NCBI GenBank assembly: GCA_014799665.1
Contig: JAAVHP010000006.1
Span: 35,600 to 99,599 of the forward strand
DNA length: 64,000 nucleotides
Origin: Clostridiales bacterium
GTDB lineage: Bacteria > Bacillota > Clostridia > Christensenellales > Pumilibacteraceae
Direction of reading: 5' to 3'
This document shows positions 8,323-16,239 of this stretch, piece after piece. The number at the start of each line of letters is the position of its first letter. Positions within the stretch are counted from its first letter, which is position 1. The notes below the pieces were generated by a model that did not search any database, was not told the origin of the DNA, and worked only from the letters and a program-made list of their open reading frames with translations. Both the position numbers and the translations under genes were made by a program.

Positions 8323-8361
8323 AAATCCCTCCCAAAGGTATTTTTTCATTGGGAGGGATTT
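8323..8361 (-). terminator. Strong minus-strand terminator upstream of the OLD-type gene
   Basis: A perfect 13-bp inverted repeat (AAATCCCTCCCAA / TTGGGAGGGATTT) with a 13-nt loop is followed on the minus strand by a T-run. No minus-strand gene lies upstream of it before argC, so it may insulate the island or be left from a lost gene. A second small perfect hairpin (ACGGAC/GTCCGT) is at 8298-8314. The rest of the 8166-8640 gap is AT-rich and featureless apart from the argC promoter. Confidence 0.65.
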
Positions 8362-8579
8362 GGGAGTAAGGTTTTAGAGATTCATTGAAATGCGCATTAT
8401 ATTGTTGATTTTAGTGTCGGCTGTATACCAAATATTGTTTTACTAAATAATAACTACTTCCTCTGACAAAGTAATCTTATTCCCCTTTCGCGAGATAAAA
8501 GTAATCGAGTATTTTATTATGCGACAATAAGTAACATTTACAAAGCGTCGAATAAATGTTCGGTATTATGTTATAACGG

Positions 8580-8608
8580 TTGCATTTTTTTTCGTAAAGT
8601 ATTACAAT
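8580..8608 (+). promoter_or_regulatory. Putative promoter of argC-argB-argD
   Basis: TTGCAT (8580-8585) and TACAAT (8603-8608) are 17 nt apart, about 32 nt before the argC start. No clear ARG-box dyad could be recognised beside it. Confidence 0.5.
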
Positions 8609-8640
8609 ATATAAAGATTATCATTTTTTACGGAAGTAAC

Positions 8641-9636
8641 ATGAAGAAGGATAAAATCAAAGTAGGAATAGTCGGCGCAAACGGTTATGCAGGAGCTGAG
8701 GTCATGCGGCTTATTTCGTCGCATCCTTACGCCGAGCTCGTCGCGGTAACAAGCCGAGCGCACTCAGGCAAGCGCGTATGCGACGTCTTTCCCGCGCTGC
8801 CGATCGATCTCGCTTTTACCGATATGACCGATCCCGTGCTCTTATCGTGCGACGTGGTGTTTGTTGCCCTACCGCAAACAGCGGGCGCGGAGCTAGTTGG
8901 AAAGCTTATCGATGCGAACGTGCGCGTTATCGATCTTTCCGCCGATTATCGGTTCGACGATATCGACGTATACAACTCAACCTATGGCGTTACTCACCCG
9001 CGCCCTGATCTTAACAAGCTCGCGGTCTACGGGCTGTGCGAGGTCAATCGCAAACAAATAGCGGGAGCCAAGCTAGTCGCAAACCCCGGCTGCTACGTTA
9101 CTAGCGTTCTTCTCCCCATGCTTCCGCTGTGCAAGATGGGCTTAGCCGCAAACATAATTGCGGACAGCAAGAGCGGCGTTAGCGGCGCGGGCCGCAAGAG
9201 CGACGAGGCGTATTCGTTCTGCACTCTCGACGAGAACTTCAAGGCGTATGGACTTTTCACCCACCGTCACGCGCCCGAGATGCGCGAAAAATTAGGCGTT
9301 GACGTACTCTTTACGCCCCACCTTTTGCCCATCAAGCGCGGTATACTCTCGACGGTGTATTTCACTACTCCCGATCCCGAAAAGGCGGAAAATGTTCTCA
9401 AAAGCTCATATCACGGCGAAACGTTCATACAATATAGCGATAGTCTTCCCGAAATATCGAGCGTTGCGCACACCAACCGCTGTATTTACTCGGCGCGGTT
9501 CGACGGCAACCGCGGTATCGTCGTGTCCGTCATAGACAACCTTTTAAAGGGTGCGGCGGGACAAGCTGTTCAGAACATGAACATTATGTTCGGCATAAAC
9601 GAAACGGCGGGACTGCCCGTACACTCACCTATTTAA
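8641..9636 (+). CDS. argC: N-acetyl-gamma-glutamyl-phosphate reductase
   Basis: A 331-residue protein catalysing the NADPH-dependent third step of ornithine/arginine synthesis. The Rossmann motif GIVGANGYAGAEVMR lies at the N-terminus and the catalytic Cys sits in NPGCYVTS near residue 150. DSKSGVSGAGR and the histidine segment FTHRHAPEM also match the family. GGAAG precedes the ATG. It is the first gene of argC-argB-argD; argB starts 33 nt downstream. Confidence 0.96.
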   Translation: MKKDKIKVGIVGANGYAGAEVMRLISSHPYAELVAVTSRAHSGKRVCDVFPALPIDLAFTDMTDPVLLSCDVVFVALPQTAGAELVGKLIDANVRVIDLSADYRFDDIDVYNSTYGVTHPRPDLNKLAVYGLCEVNRKQIAGAKLVANPGCYVTSVLLPMLPLCKMGLAANIIADSKSGVSGAGRKSDEAYSFCTLDENFKAYGLFTHRHAPEMREKLGVDVLFTPHLLPIKRGILSTVYFTTPDPEKAENVLKSSYHGETFIQYSDSLPEISSVAHTNRCIYSARFDGNRGIVVSVIDNLLKGAAGQAVQNMNIMFGINETAGLPVHSPI

Positions 9637-9669
9637 TTTCGGTAATTTTTCAGTTAAGGCAAAAAAGAC

Positions 9670-10536
9670 ATGAACGAAAACTTTAAATCGACTATCGAAC
9701 GCGCACAGATAATATGCGAGGCGCTGCCCTATATACGAAAGTATTCGGGCAAGACGCTCGTCGTTAAGTACGGCGGCAACGCTATGAACGACGAGGCGGT
9801 AACAACCACTATTCTGCAAGACATAGCGGCGCTTAAAATCGTCGGGGTCAATCCCATACTCGTACACGGCGGCGGGCCGGAGATCAATAAGCTCCTCGGC
9901 AAGCTCGGCATACAGTCTCAGTTTGTCAACGGTATGCGCGTTACCGACGAACAAACGATGGAAGTCGCGCAAATGACTTTATGCGGGAAGATCAATAAGA
10001 ATATCGTCGGCGAGCTCAATTCCATGGGCGTTAAGGCAATCGGGCTTTGCGGCAAGGACGCGCAGCTTATTAAGGCGGAACGGCTCGACCCGAAACTTGG
10101 ATACGTAGGTAAAATCACAGAGATCAACGCCAAGCTTTTGGAAATACTCGCGCGCGACGAATTCATTCCCGTAATCGCCTCGATTGCAACCGACGACGCA
10201 GGCAATAGCTACAACGTGAACGCCGACGTTGCGGCGGCGGCTATCGGCGCGGCTATGCACGCGGAAAAGCTTTTATTCCTTACCGATATTGACGGCATAA
10301 TGACTGACAAAGATAAAGCAGAAACCAAAATCGATCGAATAAACGTTTCCGAACTTAAAAAGATGATCGAGTCGGGCGCTATTTCGGGCGGCATGGTGCC
10401 CAAGGCGAACAGCTGTATCGACGCTATCGAGCGCGGCATAAACAGCGTTTTCGTGCTTAACGGCACACTCCCCCACTCTATTCTTCTCGAACTGTTCACC
10501 GACAGCGGTATCGGCACAATGATAGAAAACGGATAA
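9670..10536 (+). CDS. argB: N-acetylglutamate kinase
   Basis: A 288-residue amino-acid-kinase-fold protein. VVKYGGNAM near the N-terminus, the glycine loop VHGGGPEINKLL, LCGKD and the C-terminal GGMVPK segment are typical of ArgB, which phosphorylates N-acetylglutamate. In many Firmicutes argJ lies between argC and argB; it is absent here. The ATG at 9670 has only a weak AAGG about 10 nt upstream. Confidence 0.96.
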   Translation: MNENFKSTIERAQIICEALPYIRKYSGKTLVVKYGGNAMNDEAVTTTILQDIAALKIVGVNPILVHGGGPEINKLLGKLGIQSQFVNGMRVTDEQTMEVAQMTLCGKINKNIVGELNSMGVKAIGLCGKDAQLIKAERLDPKLGYVGKITEINAKLLEILARDEFIPVIASIATDDAGNSYNVNADVAAAAIGAAMHAEKLLFLTDIDGIMTDKDKAETKIDRINVSELKKMIESGAISGGMVPKANSCIDAIERGINSVFVLNGTLPHSILLELFTDSGIGTMIENG

Positions 10537-10631
10537 ATTCAAGAGTGCCCGACGTCGCTACGAGACACCACCTCATACCCCCATTTGGGGAAATTTCTAA
10601 TTCATAATTCCCAATTCTTTCAAGGTGTGCA

Positions 10632-11822
10632 ATGAATTTTAACAAGATCAAAGAATACGAAGCGCAAAACTATATGCCTGTATTTTCCCGCACTTCGCTT
10701 GCGCTCGACCACGGCGAAGGCAACTGCGTTTACGATATCAACGGAAATAAGTACGTAGATTTCGTGGCGGGCATTGCGTGCAATCTTTTGGGCTACAACC
10801 ACCCCGAGTACACTAAGGCTGTTTGCGACCAAATGCACAAGCTCGTACACGTATCCAACCATTACTATACCGACATTCAATCAGAGTATATCCATAATCT
10901 ATGCGAAGCTTCGGGGTTTTCGCGCGTGTTCCTTTGCAATTCGGGTGCGGAAGCGAACGAGTGCGCTATCAAGCTTGCACGGCGGTATTTTAAGAACGCA
11001 GGCAAGCAAAAGCGCATACTTTATGCGGACGGCGCGTTTCACGGCAGAACGCTCGCCACGCTCACCGTTACGGGTAATCCCTCGCAGCACGAGGTTTATT
11101 CACCCCTGCCCCAAGGCTTCGACACGTTCAAGTACAACGATTTCGACGATTTCAAGCTTAAACTCACCGACGACGTGGGTGCGGTCATACTCGAAACTAT
11201 ACAGGGCGAACGCGGCGTGCGCCCGTTCACAAACGATTTTCTTGTAAACGCTTATGCGCTGTGCAAGTCCAAGGGCGTGCTATTTATAGTAGACGAGATA
11301 CAAACGGGCATGGGCAGAACGGGCAAGCTGTTCTCATTCGAGCATTTCGGCATTAAACCCGATATTATAACGCTCGCCAAGGGCATTGCAGGTGGTCTTC
11401 CCATGGGTGCGTGCCTTGCGACCGAGGAAGTCGGTACGGCGTTCGCGCTCGGCGATCACGGCTCGACCTTCGGCGGCAACGCGCTTTGCTGCGCGGCTGC
11501 GAACAAGGTTCTCGAAATTTTGCAAAACGGGCTGCTCGATCAAGCGGCTCAAATCGGCGAATATCTCGGCGAAAGAATAGCGCATTTTTCCAAGTACAAC
11601 TTTATAACCGACATACGCGGCAAGGGGCTTATGCGCGGCATACAACTCTCCGAAAAGATAAACGCGCATGAGTTCGAAGGCAAACTTCGCGAGCAAGGGT
11701 ATCTCATAAACGTGGCGGGCAATAACACGATCAGGCTCATTCCCCCGCTCACCATTACCAAGGCGGAGATCGACGGGCTTATCGACGCGCTCGATAAAAT
11801 CTGTGCTTCGACCAATTTATAG
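10632..11822 (+). CDS. argD: Acetylornithine aminotransferase
   Basis: A 396-residue class III PLP aminotransferase that makes N-acetylornithine from the semialdehyde. GAEANECAIKLAR, GAFHGRTL, VDEIQTGMGRTG and the PLP-lysine segment TLAKGIAGGLPMG are present. AAGGTG precedes the ATG. The 95-nt gap after argB contains a small CCCC..GGGG hairpin and AT-rich 'TAATTC' words but no gene. It is probably co-transcribed with argC and argB. Confidence 0.95.
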   Translation: MNFNKIKEYEAQNYMPVFSRTSLALDHGEGNCVYDINGNKYVDFVAGIACNLLGYNHPEYTKAVCDQMHKLVHVSNHYYTDIQSEYIHNLCEASGFSRVFLCNSGAEANECAIKLARRYFKNAGKQKRILYADGAFHGRTLATLTVTGNPSQHEVYSPLPQGFDTFKYNDFDDFKLKLTDDVGAVILETIQGERGVRPFTNDFLVNAYALCKSKGVLFIVDEIQTGMGRTGKLFSFEHFGIKPDIITLAKGIAGGLPMGACLATEEVGTAFALGDHGSTFGGNALCCAAANKVLEILQNGLLDQAAQIGEYLGERIAHFSKYNFITDIRGKGLMRGIQLSEKINAHEFEGKLREQGYLINVAGNNTIRLIPPLTITKAEIDGLIDALDKICASTNL

Positions 11823-11863
11823 AATTTGTAAAAATATTATTGCAAACCCAAAGTAAGGTTTTC

Positions 11864-11891
11864 TTACTTCTTTCCCAAAAGAAGCAAGTAA
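11864..11891 (-). repeat. Copy of the short hairpin repeat, between argD and argF
   Basis: TTACTTCTTT..AAAGAAG-C-AAGTAA forms a hairpin preceded by GGTTTTCTT, the same parts as the copies at 15621, 39441 and 56901. It is in minus orientation, opposite to argD, unlike the other copies, which directly follow the stop of a same-strand gene. Confidence 0.6.
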
Positions 11892-11930
11892 AAGCGCGCA
11901 TTGCCTGTCAATTGCGCGTTTTTACTTGCT
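11883..11930 (+). terminator. Long hairpin between argD and argF, possible terminator
   Basis: GCAAGTAAAAGCGCGCA pairs with TTGCGCGTTTTTACTTGC across an 11-nt loop with one mismatch. It overlaps the preceding repeat hairpin, so the two structures exclude each other, and its right arm reaches into the argF -35 box. Confidence 0.5.
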
Positions 11931-11954
11931 ATCAAACAAAAATAATGATATAAT
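11926..11954 (+). promoter_or_regulatory. Promoter of argF
   Basis: TTGCTA (11926-11931) and TATAAT (11949-11954) are 17 nt apart. AAGGAG and the ATG follow about 40 nt later, so argF can be transcribed separately from argCBD. Confidence 0.75.
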
Positions 11955-11999
11955 ATATAAATAATTTACCAATCAAATACCCCGATTTTAAGGAGAATT

Positions 12000-12941
12000 A
12001 TGGACGTATCATCGTATAAAGCAAAAGGCAAGATCGAGCACAAGCATTTGCTTAACTTGCTCGACTATTCGACTTCAGACATTTACGAAATTTTGCATCT
12101 TGCGGACAAGCTCAAAAACGCGTTCAAGCGCGGCAAAAAGCACGAGCTTTTAAAGGGCAAGACTCTCGCTATGATATTCAGTAAATCTTCTACACGCACG
12201 CGCGTATCCTTCGAAATGGGTATGCACCAGCTCGGCGGACACTCGCTGTTTTTATCGAGCAACGATATTCAGCTCGGTCGCGGCGAAACGATACAGGACA
12301 CCGCGCAGGTGCTGTCGCGCTACGGCATAGACGGCGTTATGATCCGCACGTTTAAGCAGTCAGACGTAGAGGAGCTTGCCAAGTACGGTAGCTTTTCGGT
12401 CATAAACGGACTTACCGACGACTTCCATCCCTGCCAAGCACTCGCCGATATTTTCACGCTGTACGAGAACTACGGACACCTTAACGGCATTAAGCTCGCC
12501 TACTTCGGCGACGGCAATAACATGGCGCACTCGCTCATGCTCGCGGGCGCAAAGACGGGCATGAACGTTTGCATTTGCTCGCCTAAGGGCTTCCAGCCCA
12601 ATCCAGAAATCACCGCTGCCGCGCAAAAGTTCGGCAACGTGACCGTCACAGATAACGTCGAAGAAGCGGCTTCTGGCGCGGACGCGCTCTATACCGACGT
12701 TTTCTTCTCCATGGGTCAAGCCAAAGACCCCGCCAAGGAAAAGGCGCTCATGCCCTATCAGGTGAACGAAAAAGTGTTCTCGCTCGCAAACAAGGACGCG
12801 GTGTTTATGCACTGCTTGCCCGCGCACCGAGGCGAGGAAGTTACGACCGAAGTAATCGACTCCACGCGCTCGATAATCTTTCAGGAAGCCGAGAACCGCT
12901 TACACGTGCAAAAAGCGGTCATGTGCCTATTGATGCGCTAA
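12000..12941 (+). CDS. argF: Ornithine carbamoyltransferase
   Basis: A 313-residue enzyme joining carbamoyl phosphate and ornithine to give citrulline. The carbamoyl-phosphate loop SSTRTRVSFE, the motif HPCQALAD, and the ornithine/catalytic segment HCLPAHRGEEV are all present. The length is normal. AAGGAG precedes the ATG. A GNAT gene starts 19 nt after the stop and is probably on the same transcript. argG, argH and carAB are not in the window. Confidence 0.96.
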   Translation: MDVSSYKAKGKIEHKHLLNLLDYSTSDIYEILHLADKLKNAFKRGKKHELLKGKTLAMIFSKSSTRTRVSFEMGMHQLGGHSLFLSSNDIQLGRGETIQDTAQVLSRYGIDGVMIRTFKQSDVEELAKYGSFSVINGLTDDFHPCQALADIFTLYENYGHLNGIKLAYFGDGNNMAHSLMLAGAKTGMNVCICSPKGFQPNPEITAAAQKFGNVTVTDNVEEAASGADALYTDVFFSMGQAKDPAKEKALMPYQVNEKVFSLANKDAVFMHCLPAHRGEEVTTEVIDSTRSIIFQEAENRLHVQKAVMCLLMR

Positions 12942-12960
12942 ACGCAGGAGTATACCTAAG

Positions 12961-13470
12961 ATGTTCCTTGCAATACGCCGCGCGGACGAGGCGGACGCCC
13001 CCGCCGTGCTCAAAGTCACCAAAGAGTCGTTCTCTTTATATCAAGAGGATCTGCACGTCACTTACGAAGTAAAAGCGCTCAAAGAAACGCTCGACACCAC
13101 CCTTTTCGATATACGAAATAATGCGGTGTTCGTAGTAGAGCGGTTCGGCGAGCTGGTCGGCGCTATCCGCATCAAAAAGCTTTCCGACGATTTGTGGTAT
13201 ATATATCGATTCGGCGTAAGCCCCAAGATCTCCAATTCGGGACTTGGCTCGGCGCTCCTTGACGCCGCCGTCGAGTACGCAAGAGAGAACGGCGCAAAGG
13301 CTATTACCCTTCACACAAATGCTAAGTATTATAGGCTGGCGCGGTACTACTACGGCAAGCAGTTTTACGTCCACTCGACGGCGTTCGACCGCGGGTACGT
13401 ACGCGCGCTGTTCGTGCTCGAACTCGAAGGCGCAGGCGCCGTAGATCTCTCGCCCGCTTTCCTACAATAA
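12961..13470 (+). CDS. GNAT-family N-acetyltransferase
   Basis: A 169-residue single-domain GNAT protein. The acetyl-CoA loop is the RFGVSPKISNSGLGSALLD segment near residues 83-101, followed by the second conserved helix ALLDAAVEYARENGAKAITLHTN. It lies 19 nt after argF. The pathway here lacks argJ and argA in the visible cluster, so this could supply N-acetylglutamate, but nothing in the sequence proves the substrate. An unrelated acetyltransferase is equally possible. Confidence 0.8.
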   Translation: MFLAIRRADEADAPAVLKVTKESFSLYQEDLHVTYEVKALKETLDTTLFDIRNNAVFVVERFGELVGAIRIKKLSDDLWYIYRFGVSPKISNSGLGSALLDAAVEYARENGAKAITLHTNAKYYRLARYYYGKQFYVHSTAFDRGYVRALFVLELEGAGAVDLSPAFLQ

Positions 13471-13539
13471 CATTTACAAATGATTGATTTTATTTTTAAC
13501 GAAAGACGAAAAATACACGAAGTAAATTCAAGAGGAATT

Positions 13540-14403
13540 ATGGACTTCATCATTGCAACCGACAGCACCAGCGATCTTACCAAAGAGCAGCTACGCGAAA
13601 TGGATATCGTATCGTGCGAATTACTGTATTTCGTCAACGACGTTATGTACGGCGACAGCGACGCCAACCAGCTTAAATTCAATCAGTTCTATGATGCTAT
13701 GCGGCTCGGCGCGCGCACGAGCACGTCAATGGTCAACGAACAAACCGCCAAAGATTTTTTGGAAAATCTTTTATCCGATGGCAAGAACGTACTGTATCTC
13801 GCGTTCGACAGCGCTCTGTCGGGCACTTACGAAAACTTTAAACGCGTTGCGGACGAGCTTAACGCTACGCATGAAAACAAGGTTTACGTAGTCGATTCCA
13901 AGTGCGCGTCGGGCGGCGAAGGGTTGTTCGTTACGCTCGTCAACGATAAGCGCATGAGCGGCGCGACCTTCGAGGAGACGTGCACTTATGCCGACGAGGT
14001 GCGCGACCGCGTTCTGCATTATTTCGTGGTCGATAACCTTAAATACCTCGCACGCGGCGGACGGCTTAGCAAGGGCTCGGCGTTCTTCGGGAATATGCTC
14101 AACATAAAGCCCGTATTGCACGTGGACGAGATCGGTAGGCTTGTGCCTATTAAGAAAGTATCTGGCAGAGTTAAGTCGCTCAGGATGCTCGTAGAAAAGA
14201 TGGAAGATCGGTATAACCGCGAGAGCGAGACCGTTTATATCACGCACGGAGATTGCTTCGACGACGCCAAGTTTGTTGCCGACGCTATTACCGAGAAGTT
14301 CGGCATTACGCCTAAGATCATGCCGCTCAGCTTCGTTATAGGCAGCCATTCGGGTCCAGGCACCGTTGCCCTATTCTTCACAGGCGATAATAGAGCCGAA
14401 TAG
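13540..14403 (+). CDS. DegV-family fatty-acid-binding protein
   Basis: A 287-residue DegV protein. IIATDSTSDLTKEQ at the start, TSTSMVNEQ with the lipid-contacting Ser/Thr region, DSALSGTYEN, VVDSKCAS and SHSGPGTVALFF at the C-terminus are family motifs. DegV/FakB proteins bind fatty acids for the FakA kinase. I chose the ATG at 13540, preceded by AGAGGAA, rather than the longer frame from 13480. A bidirectional terminator follows. Confidence 0.9.
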   Translation: MDFIIATDSTSDLTKEQLREMDIVSCELLYFVNDVMYGDSDANQLKFNQFYDAMRLGARTSTSMVNEQTAKDFLENLLSDGKNVLYLAFDSALSGTYENFKRVADELNATHENKVYVVDSKCASGGEGLFVTLVNDKRMSGATFEETCTYADEVRDRVLHYFVVDNLKYLARGGRLSKGSAFFGNMLNIKPVLHVDEIGRLVPIKKVSGRVKSLRMLVEKMEDRYNRESETVYITHGDCFDDAKFVADAITEKFGITPKIMPLSFVIGSHSGPGTVALFFTGDNRAE

Positions 14404-14446
14404 CTTTTTCTTTCATTTTTTGAAAAAAAGGGAAGAAACTTTTACA
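14404..14446 (+). repeat. Degenerate copy of the stop-codon-associated hairpin repeat
   Basis: Directly after the degV stop comes CTTTTTCTTT..GAAAAAAAGG followed by GAAGAAACTTTTA. This is the same arrangement as at 56901 (hairpin, then AAGAAAC-TTTA), but with a decayed stem. Confidence 0.4.
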
Positions 14447-14456
14447 CTAAAATATT

Positions 14457-14486
14457 AAAGAGTGGTTAAACCTAACCACTCTTTTT
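14457..14486. terminator. Bidirectional intrinsic terminator
   Basis: A 12-bp perfect stem AAAGAGTGGTTA / TAACCACTCTTT with a 4-nt loop and T-runs on both sides. It separates the convergent degV and the membrane protein gene ending at 14501. Confidence 0.85.
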
Positions 14487-14500
14487 AGTTTTATCTTAAA

Positions 14501-15478
14501 TTAAAAATCGTCTATATGTTTCCACCCGCTTATGTCGGGAACCTTGCCGCCGAGAAAGTCTTTTAATATTGTCAGAAGTTCTTGCTCGGTCATATCGTCG
14601 GTGCCGAATATGCGCAGAACCTTGCCGTCGCGGCGTTGCGCTTCCGCGTGGCATTTACCGTCCTCGAAGCCCATGGCTTGAATAAAAGTAAACTCATCGA
14701 TCGGCACGCGAGGTTCCAAAACCATAAAGGTTTCGGGCGTTTCTTTCAAAAATAAAACCGCCTTTTCTATATCCCTGATTCTGGGATTTTTGATCTTTGT
14801 AGCGTCGAGACTCCCGAAGGTAAGAGTAAACTTCACAGTAATATCTCCTTTATTGTCAGAAACCGTTTGCCTGGGTTGCTCTGTTTTTTCCGGTTGATCC
14901 GTTTTTTCGTGTTGTTCGTCCTCGATTTTTTCGTTATTATCGGTATTCGAGGGATTTTCCGCTTCCAAGCGTTGCTTTTTCCATGCTTTTGCTATGCCGC
15001 CGAATATTTTACAATACACCACGACAGTGACGATGAAGCCCACGCCGACCACTACGGAGAAAACGATCGACCATGCCAGGCTTGTGCTCAAATCCGGGTC
15101 ATCGCCGACAGGTATACTGCTACCCTCTCCGTCTATATATATTTCTATTTTATGCCCTATATACGCGGATACTTCGTCTGAGTCGACCCTATTCCAATAA
15201 CCTGTATAGCGCACGCCGTTTTCGTCGGTGTATTCGTATTTCAAAAGTCGTTTTGACGAGCCCTTGCTGCTTGTCGGTATGTCGCCGACGATTTCCGCCT
15301 CAACAATTACGCCGCTATCGATTGCGGCTTGCTGTCCAAGCCCGTCGATATACGAAATGATATTCCGTGCGGCAAAAAACCCGACAAAGCACAAAAGCCC
15401 GCCGCAAACCAAAGTCAACAAGCCAAACAATCTTATAAGTTCGAATATTCTATAAGATTTACTCTTAACTTTGCTCAC
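14501..15478 (-). CDS. Two-TM membrane protein with DUF3592-like extracellular part, unknown function
   Basis: A 325-residue protein. TM1 is at about 15-38 and TM2 at about 133-157. Between them is a beta-rich segment with YEYTDENGVRYTGYW, similar to DUF3592 proteins. After TM2 comes a charged, Glu/Lys/Gln-rich linker (about 165-210) and a soluble C-terminal domain of about 110 residues that I do not recognise. The start is GTG with GAGG 6 nt upstream. It is monocistronic, bounded by the terminator at its 3' side. Confidence 0.65.
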   Translation of the reverse strand: MSKVKSKSYRIFELIRLFGLLTLVCGGLLCFVGFFAARNIISYIDGLGQQAAIDSGVIVEAEIVGDIPTSSKGSSKRLLKYEYTDENGVRYTGYWNRVDSDEVSAYIGHKIEIYIDGEGSSIPVGDDPDLSTSLAWSIVFSVVVGVGFIVTVVVYCKIFGGIAKAWKKQRLEAENPSNTDNNEKIEDEQHEKTDQPEKTEQPRQTVSDNKGDITVKFTLTFGSLDATKIKNPRIRDIEKAVLFLKETPETFMVLEPRVPIDEFTFIQAMGFEDGKCHAEAQRRDGKVLRIFGTDDMTEQELLTILKDFLGGKVPDISGWKHIDDF

Positions 15479-15620
15479 GACGGACCTCAGTAATTATTAG
15501 AGATAAAAGATTCTTCGCCGACGCTCAAAATGACCGAACAGTATGGCGTAAAGAAATTGATAACGACACTTAATTGATTGGGTGTAACAAAGTAATACTC
15601 ACTTAGTAAACACACAACAT

Positions 15621-15657
15621 CAAAGGTTTCTTGCCTACTTCTTTTCAAAGAAGTAGG
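15621..15657 (-). repeat. Stop-codon-associated hairpin repeat behind the yfbR-like gene
   Basis: On the minus strand the stop codon is followed at once by a perfect hairpin CCTACTTCTTT / AAAGAAGTAGG and then CAAGAAACCTTT. It matches the copies at 39441 and 56901 in order and orientation. Confidence 0.7.
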
Positions 15658-16239
15658 TCAATCGAGCAAGCTGTCCAAGCTCATGGAATACGCGGGGATA
15701 AACACGTCGAGGAAATATTTAACCGATTTCTCGGGCACACCGACAAGACTGTCGAGCGTTGCGGCATACGCCTTTTCGAACTCTTTATTCCCCACCGCGA
15801 GTTCTTCCACGCACTTAATGAGCGCGCTCATTTTATCGGCGCGTTTCACAATCGCGTACTCGGCGCATTTCTTATCGGGCTTGACGAACGGCGCAAACGC
15901 CGACCTAAGCTCGTTGGGAAGCGTGTCTACAAGCTTCTGCTCGGCGCGGTGCTCTATGTTCTTATACGCGCGGTTGATGTCGTCGTCGTAATACTTGACG
16001 GGCGTGGGAAGATCGCCCGTTACGACCTCGGCGCTCTCGTGATAGAGCGCAAGCACTGCCGCAAGGTTAGCGTCGAGCTTTCCGCCGTACACCGTGTTTT
16101 CTATAACGCACAGCGCGTGAGCGATCATGGCAACCTGCATGGTATGCTGCGCCACGTCCTCGACCGAGGTATTGCGCATGAGCGCCCAGCGGTCGATCAG
16201 TTTCATCCTATCGAGGAACGCGAAAAATTTACTCGTCAT
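15658..16239 (-). CDS. YfbR-like 5'-deoxynucleotidase (HD domain)
   Basis: A 193-residue HD-domain phosphohydrolase. [16 protein letters not shown], then [19 protein letters not shown], and a downstream KRADKMSAL provide the metal ligands (H, HE/HD, D) seen in YfbR, which dephosphorylates deoxyribonucleoside 5'-monophosphates. The ATG overlaps the end of transketolase by 11 nt, so the two are coupled. Confidence 0.88.
   Translation of the reverse strand: MTSKFFAFLDRMKLIDRWALMRNTSVEDVAQHTMQVAMIAHALCVIENTVYGGKLDANLAAVLALYHESAEVVTGDLPTPVKYYDDDINRAYKNIEHRAEQKLVDTLPNELRSAFAPFVKPDKKCAEYAIVKRADKMSALIKCVEELAVGNKEFEKAYAATLDSLVGVPEKSVKYFLDVFIPAYSMSLDSLLD

Noticed and set aside
8500..8640. ArgR operator upstream of argC
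   Set aside because: Several AT-rich TTATG/CATAA words are present but none forms the symmetric 18-bp ARG box.
15505..15540. GATTCTTCG..CGCTCAAAATGAC motif as a functional site
   Set aside because: It resembles a widespread intergenic word but occurs only once here and forms no strong structure, so no function can be supported.
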